A stretch of 64,000 bases of DNA from Sphingobacterium sp. SGG-5 (GTDB lineage Bacteria > Bacteroidota > Bacteroidia > Sphingobacteriales > Sphingobacteriaceae), in assembly GCF_011043525.1 (NCBI RefSeq), contig NZ_JAAKGO010000003.1, positions 421,470 through 485,469 of the forward strand, in the 5' to 3' direction. A program made the translations under genes and the position numbers. Under the pieces are notes generated by a model, which saw only the letters and a list, made by a program, of their open reading frames with translations, did no database searches and was not told where the DNA came from. Shown here one piece after another: positions 38,246-45,834 of this stretch. Within the stretch, counting starts at the first letter, position 1. The number at the start of each line of letters is the position of its first letter.

Positions 38246-38758
38246 ATGAACAAAAATATACTGATAGGTGCTATTGCGTTGAGTTTTAATATCGTTGCGT
38301 GTAAACAACCTCTTTTGACCGTCAACCCGGGGGCCGTGGTGACGAAAGATGGGACAGATGATGGTTTAAAGAATGTGAAGAGTGAATTCAAGGATGCTTC
38401 CAGGACCGATGAGGGGATCAAGTTTACGTTATCGTCTGATTTGCTATTTCCGACGAACTCTTCTTATCTGACAGATGCAGCAAAGGCGCAACTGAGTAAG
38501 CTGGCAAAAATTCTAAAAGAGGACAATGGTAAAAAAATACGGGTCGAAGGGCATACAGATGCAACGGGTACCGAGCAATATAACCAATGGTTGTCCGAAA
38601 AACGCGCGGCTTCGGTCAAAGTCTATTTAGAAGAGGCTGGTGTCTCGGGTAGTCGTATTACGACGGTAGGTCTCGGCCAAACGAAACCTGTCGCGAGCAA
38701 TAAGACGCCGGAAGGACGCGAGAAAAACAGAAGGGTAGAAGTGATTATCTTGAATTGA
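38246..38758 (+). CDS. OmpA-family peptidoglycan-associated lipoprotein
   Basis: A 170-residue lipoprotein: the start at 38246 gives MNKNILIGAIALSFNIVAC with the acylated Cys at residue 19. After a linker, residues about 60-170 form an OmpA C-terminal domain with the peptidoglycan-binding pattern VEGHTDATGTEQYNQWLSEKRA and NRRVEVII. It would tether the outer membrane to the cell wall. An upstream in-frame start at 38180 overlaps the preceding gene and spoils the leader. The last 14 bases overlap the convergent permease gene. Confidence 0.9.
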   Translation: MNKNILIGAIALSFNIVACKQPLLTVNPGAVVTKDGTDDGLKNVKSEFKDASRTDEGIKFTLSSDLLFPTNSSYLTDAAKAQLSKLAKILKEDNGKKIRVEGHTDATGTEQYNQWLSEKRAASVKVYLEEAGVSGSRITTVGLGQTKPVASNKTPEGREKNRRVEVIILN

Positions 38759-40205
38759 GTTTATAGCTTACCCACAGTATAGCAAGCCAGATCGGGATTA
38801 ATTCGACGGAAACTTTCAAACCGGTATACCACATCATAACCAATACGCCGAGCAGAAATAACAGGCAGATATAATTGCTCCACGGATATAAAAAGCTGGG
38901 GAATAAGGTTTTCGTATGCTTAATCGTTTCATGTTTCTTAAAATAAAGGTGCGTCCAGCTGATCATGATCCAGTTGATAATCAGCGAGGATACAACAAGA
39001 GACATCAATATTTCCAAGGCTTTATCGGGGATAATCCGATTGATGATAATGCAGATACCTACGAGCGCTGCAGATACCAGAATAGCGTTGACGGGAGAAT
39101 AGTTCTTGTTTAATCGCTTTAGAAATTGAGGAGCATTGCCTTGCTCCGCTAAGCCATATAACATCCGAGAGTTGCTGTAGACACAACTGTTATAGACCGA
39201 CAAGGCCGCTGTAAGGACAATCACATTCAATATATTGGCAATAAGTGCCGTGAAGTAAAATGTTTTGCCCAATAAGGTGAACTGATAACTGTTTAATGTA
39301 TTGAATACTTCGACAAAAGGGCTGGTCTCTGCGGTAATCGATCGCCATGGCATCAGTGAAAATAAAATAAACAATGCACCTACGTAGAAAATCAATATAC
39401 GTATCAATACCTGGTTGGTCGCCCTCGGTATGTTTTTTTGTGGGTTTTCCGCTTCTGCCGCGGTAATACCTACTAACTCTAAGCCACCAAAAGAAAACAT
39501 AATCATCACTAAGGCCGCCAGTAAGCCTTGATATCCACCCTCCTCATTAGTGGATAGCCATCCTTTTGGAAAGAAACCACCATCGTTATAGAGGTTGTCA
39601 ATACTTGCACGCTCACCTCCTGCACCACTTATCAATAAATACGAGCCGAATAGAATCATCGCAATGATGGCGACAACTTTAATAATGGAAAACCAAAACT
39701 CGGTCTCGCCATAGATTTTGACGGACGCCAGATTGATGGCATTAATGACAATAAAGAAGAAGAGGCTGGACACCCAGAGCGGAATCTCCGGCCACCAAAA
39801 CTGTACATATACACCGATAGCCGTCAATTCTGCCATACTGACGAGCACATACAGTATCCAGTAATTCCATCCAGATGCAAATCCTGCGAAGGAACCCCAA
39901 TATTTATTCGCAAAAAAACTAAAACTGCCCGATACGGGTTCTTCGACGACCATCTCGCCCAACTGACGCATAATGAAAAAGGCTATAATTCCGGCTATGG
40001 CATAGCCAAGGATAACAGAAGGACCGGCCAATATAGCCGCTTTCCCCACACCCAAAAATAAGCCTGTGCCTATAGCGCCACCTAAAGCTATCAATTGGAT
40101 ATGGCGGTTACTTAATCCGCGTTTTAACTTCTTGTCGTCTGTGGATTTGTGCAAAATATTATAGGTTTTTATTTGATTTATTGTGAATAGAAACATGCCC
40201 GACAC
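38745..40205 (-). CDS. Amino-acid permease, APC superfamily (AAT family)
   Basis: An integral inner-membrane amino-acid/proton symporter, 486 residues as written. Twelve hydrophobic segments can be traced; the first contains the APC signature LGGAIGTGLFLGVG and the conserved PVSGSFSFFANKYWG loop follows. GLELVGITAAEAENPQKNIPRA is characteristic of AroP/GabP/ProY-like proteins, but the substrate cannot be named. The start is uncertain: ATGs at 40205 and 40196 overlap the upstream plug-protein gene by up to 47 bases, while a TTG at 40154 (then HKSTDDKKLKRGL) would begin just after that gene ends. Confidence 0.9.
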   Translation of the reverse strand: MSGMFLFTINQIKTYNILHKSTDDKKLKRGLSNRHIQLIALGGAIGTGLFLGVGKAAILAGPSVILGYAIAGIIAFFIMRQLGEMVVEEPVSGSFSFFANKYWGSFAGFASGWNYWILYVLVSMAELTAIGVYVQFWWPEIPLWVSSLFFFIVINAINLASVKIYGETEFWFSIIKVVAIIAMILFGSYLLISGAGGERASIDNLYNDGGFFPKGWLSTNEEGGYQGLLAALVMIMFSFGGLELVGITAAEAENPQKNIPRATNQVLIRILIFYVGALFILFSLMPWRSITAETSPFVEVFNTLNSYQFTLLGKTFYFTALIANILNVIVLTAALSVYNSCVYSNSRMLYGLAEQGNAPQFLKRLNKNYSPVNAILVSAALVGICIIINRIIPDKALEILMSLVVSSLIINWIMISWTHLYFKKHETIKHTKTLFPSFLYPWSNYICLLFLLGVLVMMWYTGLKVSVELIPIWLAILWVSYKLNSR

Positions 40206-41493
40206 CTAATATCTCGTCCCAATAGGTGCCTGTTCGCCGATGGTAAACAAGAACGACGTAATCATTCCCGGTTATATAAAAAGAATTGGAAAATGCATCG
40301 GTAATAACTTGCCCATCGGGAGTTTCTAAAACGTACTCATAGTCGTATAATCCTTGCTTCAGCAAAAGCGTAGTCTCCCATACTCCGGAGCTTTTCTGAT
40401 AAATCAGCTGGTTTTCAGCTGTCCGCTCGAAATGATTAAAGCCTCCCACGACAAAGATTTTGCCCTGTATCTGCTGGTTGGTCTGGAGTGAAAAGCGGAC
40501 GTGCGCATAGTCACTCTGCATCTCGGCATCGCCGTAGTCGAGATTTCGGATAAAAAATTTTCCATTCTCATCATAGGTGTCTGCATAAGTTAAGGAACCG
40601 TGATCTTCGTCGGTAAATAAGGTTGTATGAACTGCCGTATCTACTGTTAATTCCTTGACCTGTGCGGAAGCTGATTTTGTACTCCGCAAATCGGCGTATC
40701 GAAATTCATTGTTTCCTAAAAAATCCAGGGTTTCACTACCGTTGTACTTTATCTCGCCGTTTCCAATAAACATAGGTTGTTTTAAGATCATCTTATTGTC
40801 GCTGCGTTGATTTTGAAAAACATGCAATTGCACATCTTGATAGGGATTGTTGATAGTTAAGGCGGAAGTGCGGATGCTGACGTTCAGCTTCTGATTGGTA
40901 AGCCGTTTATCGGCTCGTAGTGATGGCGAGATTAAACTTTCTACTTGAATTAAAGGACGCACCACATAAAATTTTCTTGTGATGATCAATCTCTTTTTGT
41001 CGGCATCTTCATAGACCTTCAGCAGATAATTGCCTGCAACTTTGGGGGCTATATATTCATTTGGGAAGCTACAGGTATAATGTGTATACGGCTGTAATGT
41101 ACCTTGAGATGACCGATAATTGTCTATTCTATCTTCATTATAGCCGATAGCATAGTCTAAAGCGTGCAGTCGGCTCGGCGTCCAGTCCGCATCACAATGT
41201 TCGATGCTGAAAAAATACGTGCGTACGTCACCACGTAAGTCATCAAAAGAAAGCAAAAGCTGGTCGGGAGTTCCAAGGACATAAATAGGGAGCTGATTTT
41301 CTTTTCCTGTCGGATAAAATGTCACACTGCGGATTTGAGGCAAGTAATCCTTGTTGTCGTAAACAAGGGTCTGTTCTGGTGACTGTTCGATGTGTTGCCT
41401 TGCTCTTTTCTTCTTTTGGGCTTGAACACTACCCATGAAGAGAAACAGCAAAGAAAATATAAAGAGATGTCGGTGGACGAGAGAAAAAGTCAT
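40159..41493 (-). CDS. Type IX secretion system plug protein (DUF5103)
   Basis: A 444-residue exported protein with a signal peptide (MGSVQAQ near residue 26) matching the DUF5103 family, now known as the plug that seals the SprA translocon in the type IX secretion system of Bacteroidota. Recognisable blocks include NQLPIYVLGTPDQLLLSFDDL, FFSIEHCDADWTPS, ALDYAIGYNEDRIDNYRSS and a C-terminal immunoglobulin/early-set-like part (FVVGGFNHF, GLYDYEYVLE). The first half contains the conserved core; the second domain (about 300-425) is a separate sandwich. It starts 3 bases after a small membrane-protein gene. Its presence implies a type IX secretion system in this genome although no other component is in the window. 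Confidence 0.85.
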   Translation of the reverse strand: MTFSLVHRHLFIFSLLFLFMGSVQAQKKKRARQHIEQSPEQTLVYDNKDYLPQIRSVTFYPTGKENQLPIYVLGTPDQLLLSFDDLRGDVRTYFFSIEHCDADWTPSRLHALDYAIGYNEDRIDNYRSSQGTLQPYTHYTCSFPNEYIAPKVAGNYLLKVYEDADKKRLIITRKFYVVRPLIQVESLISPSLRADKRLTNQKLNVSIRTSALTINNPYQDVQLHVFQNQRSDNKMILKQPMFIGNGEIKYNGSETLDFLGNNEFRYADLRSTKSASAQVKELTVDTAVHTTLFTDEDHGSLTYADTYDENGKFFIRNLDYGDAEMQSDYAHVRFSLQTNQQIQGKIFVVGGFNHFERTAENQLIYQKSSGVWETTLLLKQGLYDYEYVLETPDGQVITDAFSNSFYITGNDYVVLVYHRRTGTYWDEILGVGHVSIHNKSNKNL

Positions 41494-41496
41494 TTT

Positions 41497-41901
41497 CTAT
41501 TTCATTTGAATGATTTTGTCGACGATATACTTTGTATGGCCTCGCCAAGGTAAGACACCGTGATACTCTTTATAATGTAAGTCGAAGAATTTTCCGCTGT
41601 TTGTTTCTAACAACCGAAAGATCGAGTCGCTCTCTATGGAAAAAACGAATTCATTGCTCGTGATCGTGCCTGTACGTCCGCTGCCGAACCCTTCCTGAAT
41701 CAGCTTCCCTTCGTAGGTTTTGAAAAGATTACCCTTTTTTACCGCATAGTTGAGATACCCCGACTTAACACCTTCGCCGAATACAAAATAATACTTGAAA
41801 TAAATTACTCCTCCAAGTACCAATACAAGTATCAGAAGTACCCAACTAAAAAATGTTTTCACTTTTGAGCGCCTCTTTTGTGTTGAATTTATTTCTTCCA
41901 T
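41497..41901 (-). CDS. Small membrane-anchored protein, unknown function
   Basis: A 134-residue protein with a charged N-terminus (KRRSKVK), one membrane helix (about residues 16-33) and a soluble C-terminal domain containing KSGYLNYAVKKGNLFKTYEGKL. I recognise this as a widespread uncharacterised Bacteroidota family, sometimes mislabelled as 6-phosphogluconate dehydrogenase in databases; nothing in the sequence supports an enzyme. It leads the operon with the type IX plug gene (3-base gap). The minus strand has a near-match -7 element TATCTTTA at 41925-41932. Confidence 0.75.
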   Translation of the reverse strand: MEEINSTQKRRSKVKTFFSWVLLILVLVLGGVIYFKYYFVFGEGVKSGYLNYAVKKGNLFKTYEGKLIQEGFGSGRTGTITSNEFVFSIESDSIFRLLETNSGKFFDLHYKEYHGVLPWRGHTKYIVDKIIQMK

Positions 41902-42069
41902 ACGCCATGCAATATTTGTTCAACTAAAGATAGGATATTGTTTGGATATCCATTACCTTATCTTTTTAAAAAAAATAAAAAAAGACTAAGGGTTGATCGG
42001 CTTTTGGTTGTCTTCTTAATAAAGCAAGTTAAAAAAAGGCACGAAAGCATTATTACTTGTCATTGTGAT

Positions 42070-42603
42070 ATGTTAGAAAACAAAGAAAAAAAGTTTGAGC
42101 TAATCTTCCGAAAGCATTATAAGGAGCTGCATGGTTATGCCTGCCGAATATTGGGGGATGGGGATATAGCTGAAGAAGCGGTGCAGCAGGTATTCTTCAA
42201 GTTGTGGGAAAGAGATTGGGAACGAGATGTCCAAATTTCTTTAAAGGCGTATCTATATCGTTCCATCTATAATCAAAGTCTGAACCTAATGAAACGGAAT
42301 AAGTTGAAGCAACGTTTTGAAGCCTATCAGATTGTGCATGGAACGACTCAACAGGATATGCCTAATAGTGATATGGAACTCAGAAGACAGTTACGATTAG
42401 CATTGGCGCAGTTACCTGAGAAAAGTAGAACTGTTTTTGAAATGAGCCGATTCCAAGAATTGCGTTATCAAGAGATCGCTGATCATCTCAATGTGTCGTT
42501 GAAAACGGTAGAGGGGCATATGACAAAGGTGTTAAAGCATTTGCGAATACATTTGGTTGATTACCTAACAATTTTGGTTTTATTATTTATAGACAGGTCA
42601 TGA
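42070..42603 (+). CDS. ECF RNA polymerase sigma factor (FecI-like)
   Basis: A 177-residue extracytoplasmic-function sigma factor, started at the ATG at 42070 (MLENKEKKFELIFRKHY); the longer frame to 41938 lacks homology-like features. Region 2 is visible in YACRILGDGDIAEEAVQQVFFKLWER and region 4 in LPEKSRTVFEMSRFQELRYQEIADHLNVSLKTVEGHM. A hydrophobic tail (VDYLTILVLLFI) is typical of Bacteroidota members. The stop overlaps the anti-sigma start by 4 bases (ATGA). It presumably transcribes its own cluster when FecR releases it. Confidence 0.94.
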   Translation: MLENKEKKFELIFRKHYKELHGYACRILGDGDIAEEAVQQVFFKLWERDWERDVQISLKAYLYRSIYNQSLNLMKRNKLKQRFEAYQIVHGTTQQDMPNSDMELRRQLRLALAQLPEKSRTVFEMSRFQELRYQEIADHLNVSLKTVEGHMTKVLKHLRIHLVDYLTILVLLFIDRS

Positions 42604-43562
42604 AAAAAGAATGGATCGCAAAATATATCAGTGGCCAGGCTACAGCAGAAGAAAACGCTTGTGTCGAACAATGGATCAAAGAAAATGCCCAGCATGAAAA
42701 GGAATATTTGGATACAAAGAACATATGGGATATGAGCGGGCAGTGGAAAGATGTGCCTGAGGTAGACATAGATGCCGCGTGGGCTAACTTCATTCGTATA
42801 CGTGATGAACGCGCAGGGAATAACACATCGATTCTCCGGACATTGATAAGGAAATCAACATGGTGGAACGTAGCTATTGCAATCGGAATTTTAGGTACGC
42901 TCTCCGTATGGTGGTTAAACAATTCCTTATCTGAAGAGTTCCGTTTGGAAACCTCAGCACATACGCAGCGTAGTACCCTGCCAGACGGAAGCACAGTTAA
43001 TTTAAATAAAAACACGACATTACATTATCGTAAAACTTGGTTAGGTAAAGAAAGAGAAGTCTATCTGAAGCGGGGTGAGGCATTCTTCGATGTGAAGAGA
43101 GATAAAAGTCAACCCTTTGTGATTGAAAGCGGCAAAACACGTATTACTGTGTTAGGAACAAGCTTCCATGTGCGCCGGGATGCTGAAGAAACGGAAATAA
43201 TTGTCGCAAGCGGGTCGGTCAAAGTCAATTATGCAAATCAGGAAGTTGTCCTGAAACCTGAGCAGATGATGGTAATTCCCGATACAAGTAAGCTCCGGGT
43301 GAAGGTAGATACTGTGCCAGATCATTTATATCGCTATTATATACATCAAGAGTTTGTCTTTGAAAACACACCACTTTCCCGCGTGTTCGATACATTAAAG
43401 AAAGCATATGATATTCAATTTGTTATTGATGCGCCAGAGAAAGGTAATCTTCTACTTTCTGCAACTTTCGAGCAACAAACCCTCGCTGAAATATTGGATG
43501 TTATTGTGCAAACATTCAATTTAAAAGTCGAGAAAAGAGGAAACAAATATCACATCAAATAG
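42600..43562 (+). CDS. FecR-family anti-sigma factor
   Basis: A 320-residue inner-membrane regulator. The cytoplasmic N-terminus (about 1-80, opening KYISGQATAEE) binds sigma, one membrane helix follows (about 84-104, WWNVAIAIGILGTLSVWWL), then the periplasmic FecR domain (about 115-215, TLPDGSTVNLNKNTTLHY and FFDVKRDKSQPFVIES) and a DUF4974/STN-like end (about 250-318). It is translationally coupled to the sigma gene and is followed after 44 bases by an STN-bearing exported protein, its likely signalling partner. Confidence 0.94.
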   Translation: MKKEWIAKYISGQATAEENACVEQWIKENAQHEKEYLDTKNIWDMSGQWKDVPEVDIDAAWANFIRIRDERAGNNTSILRTLIRKSTWWNVAIAIGILGTLSVWWLNNSLSEEFRLETSAHTQRSTLPDGSTVNLNKNTTLHYRKTWLGKEREVYLKRGEAFFDVKRDKSQPFVIESGKTRITVLGTSFHVRRDAEETEIIVASGSVKVNYANQEVVLKPEQMMVIPDTSKLRVKVDTVPDHLYRYYIHQEFVFENTPLSRVFDTLKKAYDIQFVIDAPEKGNLLLSATFEQQTLAEILDVIVQTFNLKVEKRGNKYHIK

Positions 43563-43606
43563 CTGTTATGTCGAAATATAGAATTATCCGAGATCTTAAA
43601 ATAATT

Positions 43607-45286
43607 ATGTACATCATTCGAAAAGCAAAACTGTTTGTTGCTTTCATCTTCTTGTTCACGTTGCATTTTCAATTGTCTGCTCAGGGGAAACTTGGTAAAC
43701 ATATTCGTATGACTCCATTTGAACAAGTGAGCATTCGGCATATTTTCGGCGCTTTAGAAGAGCAAGGGTTTGCGTTCTCGTATAATAGTTTACTTTTTAA
43801 CGTCGATAGTCTTGTCTCAACAAAATCCTTTGACGGACTTTGTATAGATTATCTGGAAGAGATTTTGGGGCCAAATTATGGATTCAAGGAAACGAGCTCT
43901 CATATTATTATTACGTATGCTCCGCAGCGCATGGATGTGGAAGTGAATATGAATGTCCATGAGACACGTGCTGTTATTTCCGGTTATGTGCGAGATTTAC
44001 GTACAGAGAAAGCGATAGCTGACGCAAGCATATACGATAAATATGCCTTTAATACATCTACTTTATCGGATAAGAACGGGTATTTTTTATTAGACATCAA
44101 AAAGCCCGGTCATACCGTGGCCATCGTATGGAGCAAAGCCAATTATAAGGACACTTCCATGATGATGTTGTTGCCTATTGAAGCGCTAAAGCTTGCTGAG
44201 AAAAAGAAGACCGGGTTTTACAGCATGCATGACAGCAAGAAGAGTATTTTTAATAGCTTCTTTGGACGACTTTTCACAGGCTCATCCCAACGTGTCCAAA
44301 GTGTGAATTTAGGTGGATTCTTTGCCTATAGTCCTTTTCAGTTGTCGCTAACTCCTGGTTTGAGCACACATGGATCTTTGGAATCACAGGTGGTCAACAA
44401 TTTTTCGTTAAATATCATTGGAGGTTCTACGGCAGGGGTTGACGGCACCGAGTTAGGAGGTGTATTTAATGTAAACCAATATGATATGCAAGGGATGCAG
44501 GTGGCGGGGGTGCTAAATGTAGTAGGAGGGAATGTACATGGCTTACAGATGTCTGGTGGAGGAAATGTCATACTACATAATTTTAGTGGAACACAATTGG
44601 GGGGTATTTGGAATACAGCCGACACGCTGAAAAAGGGCTTTCAAGCTGTTGGTGTCGTTAATCGTGTTAACGAGTCTAACGGTACACAGATTGCGGGTAC
44701 GATGAATATTTCCCGGGGGTATGCGGGTAGTCAGATAGCTGGGGGAATAAATATTGCAAACAAGGTGAAAGGTATACAATTAGCAGGACTCCTAAACATT
44801 GCGGACAGTAGCGACTATCCTATCGCAGTTCTCAACCTAATAAAAAAGGGACACAAACAACTATCGTTTCAAGTAGATGACAGTCACTTGTTAAGTACCC
44901 AGTTTCGTTCCGGTGGACGTATATTATATAGTTTGATCGGGATTGGTGCATACATCAGTCAACCGGATATGCAGTATGCTACGGAATTTGGATTGGGTGC
45001 TCAACTTTTAAACAGGCGTAAATTCGGCTTAGCCACGGAGTTAGTACAGCGAATGAATTTCGATGACCGGATGCATATGCAGGATGCGCAACGCTTTTCT
45101 TTACGTATTATTCCAAGCTGGAAAATGACGAAACATTGGCACGTATATGCCGCACCTTCTTTCATCTATTCTGAAGCAACGGCTTCGAAGGCAGTATCGG
45201 GAGTACAGTGGAAAGCGTGGGGAAGTGACAGATTTAAAAACACGTTTCATGCTGGAGGTGCTATCGGCTTGTCTTACTTATTTTAA
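43607..45286 (+). CDS. STN/carboxypeptidase-like protein with tandem G-x-Q-x-x-G-x-x-N repeats
   Basis: A 559-residue exported protein from the ATG at 43607 (signal peptide to SAQ near residue 26; an earlier ATG at 43568 adds 13 residues and weakens the leader). Residues about 27-105 resemble an STN signalling domain and about 115-190 a carboxypeptidase-like regulatory domain (ISGYVRDLRTEKAIADASI). Where a TonB plug and barrel would follow, residues about 278-408 instead hold about eight repeats of 14-20 residues with GxQ[LIVM]xGxxN (for example GMQVAGVLN, GTQIAGTMN, GIQLAGLLN), resembling LA_2272-type surface repeats. The last 150 residues are beta-rich and end in Phe, like an outer-membrane barrel. 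Location downstream of sigma/FecR suggests a signalling role. Function unknown. Confidence 0.75.
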   Translation: MYIIRKAKLFVAFIFLFTLHFQLSAQGKLGKHIRMTPFEQVSIRHIFGALEEQGFAFSYNSLLFNVDSLVSTKSFDGLCIDYLEEILGPNYGFKETSSHIIITYAPQRMDVEVNMNVHETRAVISGYVRDLRTEKAIADASIYDKYAFNTSTLSDKNGYFLLDIKKPGHTVAIVWSKANYKDTSMMMLLPIEALKLAEKKKTGFYSMHDSKKSIFNSFFGRLFTGSSQRVQSVNLGGFFAYSPFQLSLTPGLSTHGSLESQVVNNFSLNIIGGSTAGVDGTELGGVFNVNQYDMQGMQVAGVLNVVGGNVHGLQMSGGGNVILHNFSGTQLGGIWNTADTLKKGFQAVGVVNRVNESNGTQIAGTMNISRGYAGSQIAGGINIANKVKGIQLAGLLNIADSSDYPIAVLNLIKKGHKQLSFQVDDSHLLSTQFRSGGRILYSLIGIGAYISQPDMQYATEFGLGAQLLNRRKFGLATELVQRMNFDDRMHMQDAQRFSLRIIPSWKMTKHWHVYAAPSFIYSEATASKAVSGVQWKAWGSDRFKNTFHAGGAIGLSYLF

Positions 45287-45287
45287 A

Positions 45288-45527
45288 TTAATCGCCAAAT
45301 ACACCCATTAGACTTATTTCATAGCCATAGGTATACAAAAGCGCTCGTATATGCTCTTCATTTTGTTCGGAAGATTCTACCCGTAGCACAGCGTCTTCGT
45401 CCTCTAAGTCAATGGTTATGTTTAAAATAGCTGCGAACTTTTGACTTAGACGTCGCTTTATTTCTTGAAAAGTCAATCGGGTATCTATTGAAGTTTTATA
45501 AACAAATACGTAATTTTTCATTTTCAT
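45288..45527 (-). CDS. Small uncharacterised protein, ferredoxin-like fold suspected
   Basis: A 79-residue acidic protein, convergent with and ending 2 bases from the repeat-protein gene. Its alternation (NYVFVYKTSI, LNITIDLEDEDAVLRVES, then a helix and YGYEISLMGVF) resembles the beta-alpha-beta heavy-metal-associated fold, but the metal-binding CxxC is absent. An ATG two codons downstream (MKNYVFVYK) is an alternative start. Coding is supported by periodic hydrophobicity and charge, not by a recognised family. Confidence 0.5.
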   Translation of the reverse strand: MKMKNYVFVYKTSIDTRLTFQEIKRRLSQKFAAILNITIDLEDEDAVLRVESSEQNEEHIRALLYTYGYEISLMGVFGD

Positions 45528-45775
45528 ACGATACAGTTTTTGGTAAGATTGATAGTATTATGTCAAGATATAAATGATATGCCGAGCTTAATAGTATTTT
45601 TCGGGCAGCACGTGTATTTTATTAAGGTAAGCAGGTCGTTTTTTTCGGTGAAGATATTATTGAAGTTACCCTTAAATTAACACCGTTATAAAGATGCAAG
45701 TTTATGAAATTTGTTGCAGGAGAAACTTTGCATAAGACAAGAAAATATCTAAACTTCGTGTAGCCGTGCAATAAC
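45528..45775. other. Intergenic region, no gene seen
   Basis: Together with the adjacent terminator this is a 307-base gap between two minus-strand genes. It is AT-rich, contains no convincing open frame, and must hold the promoter of the 79-residue gene, but I see no perfect TAnnTTTG element on the minus strand. Confidence 0.4.
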
Positions 45776-45812
45776 GAAAAGAGGGATACCTTATTAAAGT
45801 ATCCCTCAAAAA
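45776..45812 (-). terminator. Terminator of the sigma-FecR-SusCD-protease operon
   Basis: A perfect 9-bp stem GAGGGATAC/GTATCCCTC around a 9-base loop is followed on the minus strand by TTTT. It lies 23 bases after the metalloprotease stop. The A-run on the other side gives weak activity on the plus strand too. Confidence 0.85.
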
Positions 45813-45834
45813 TCTATATCTTGTTTCTTGAATG

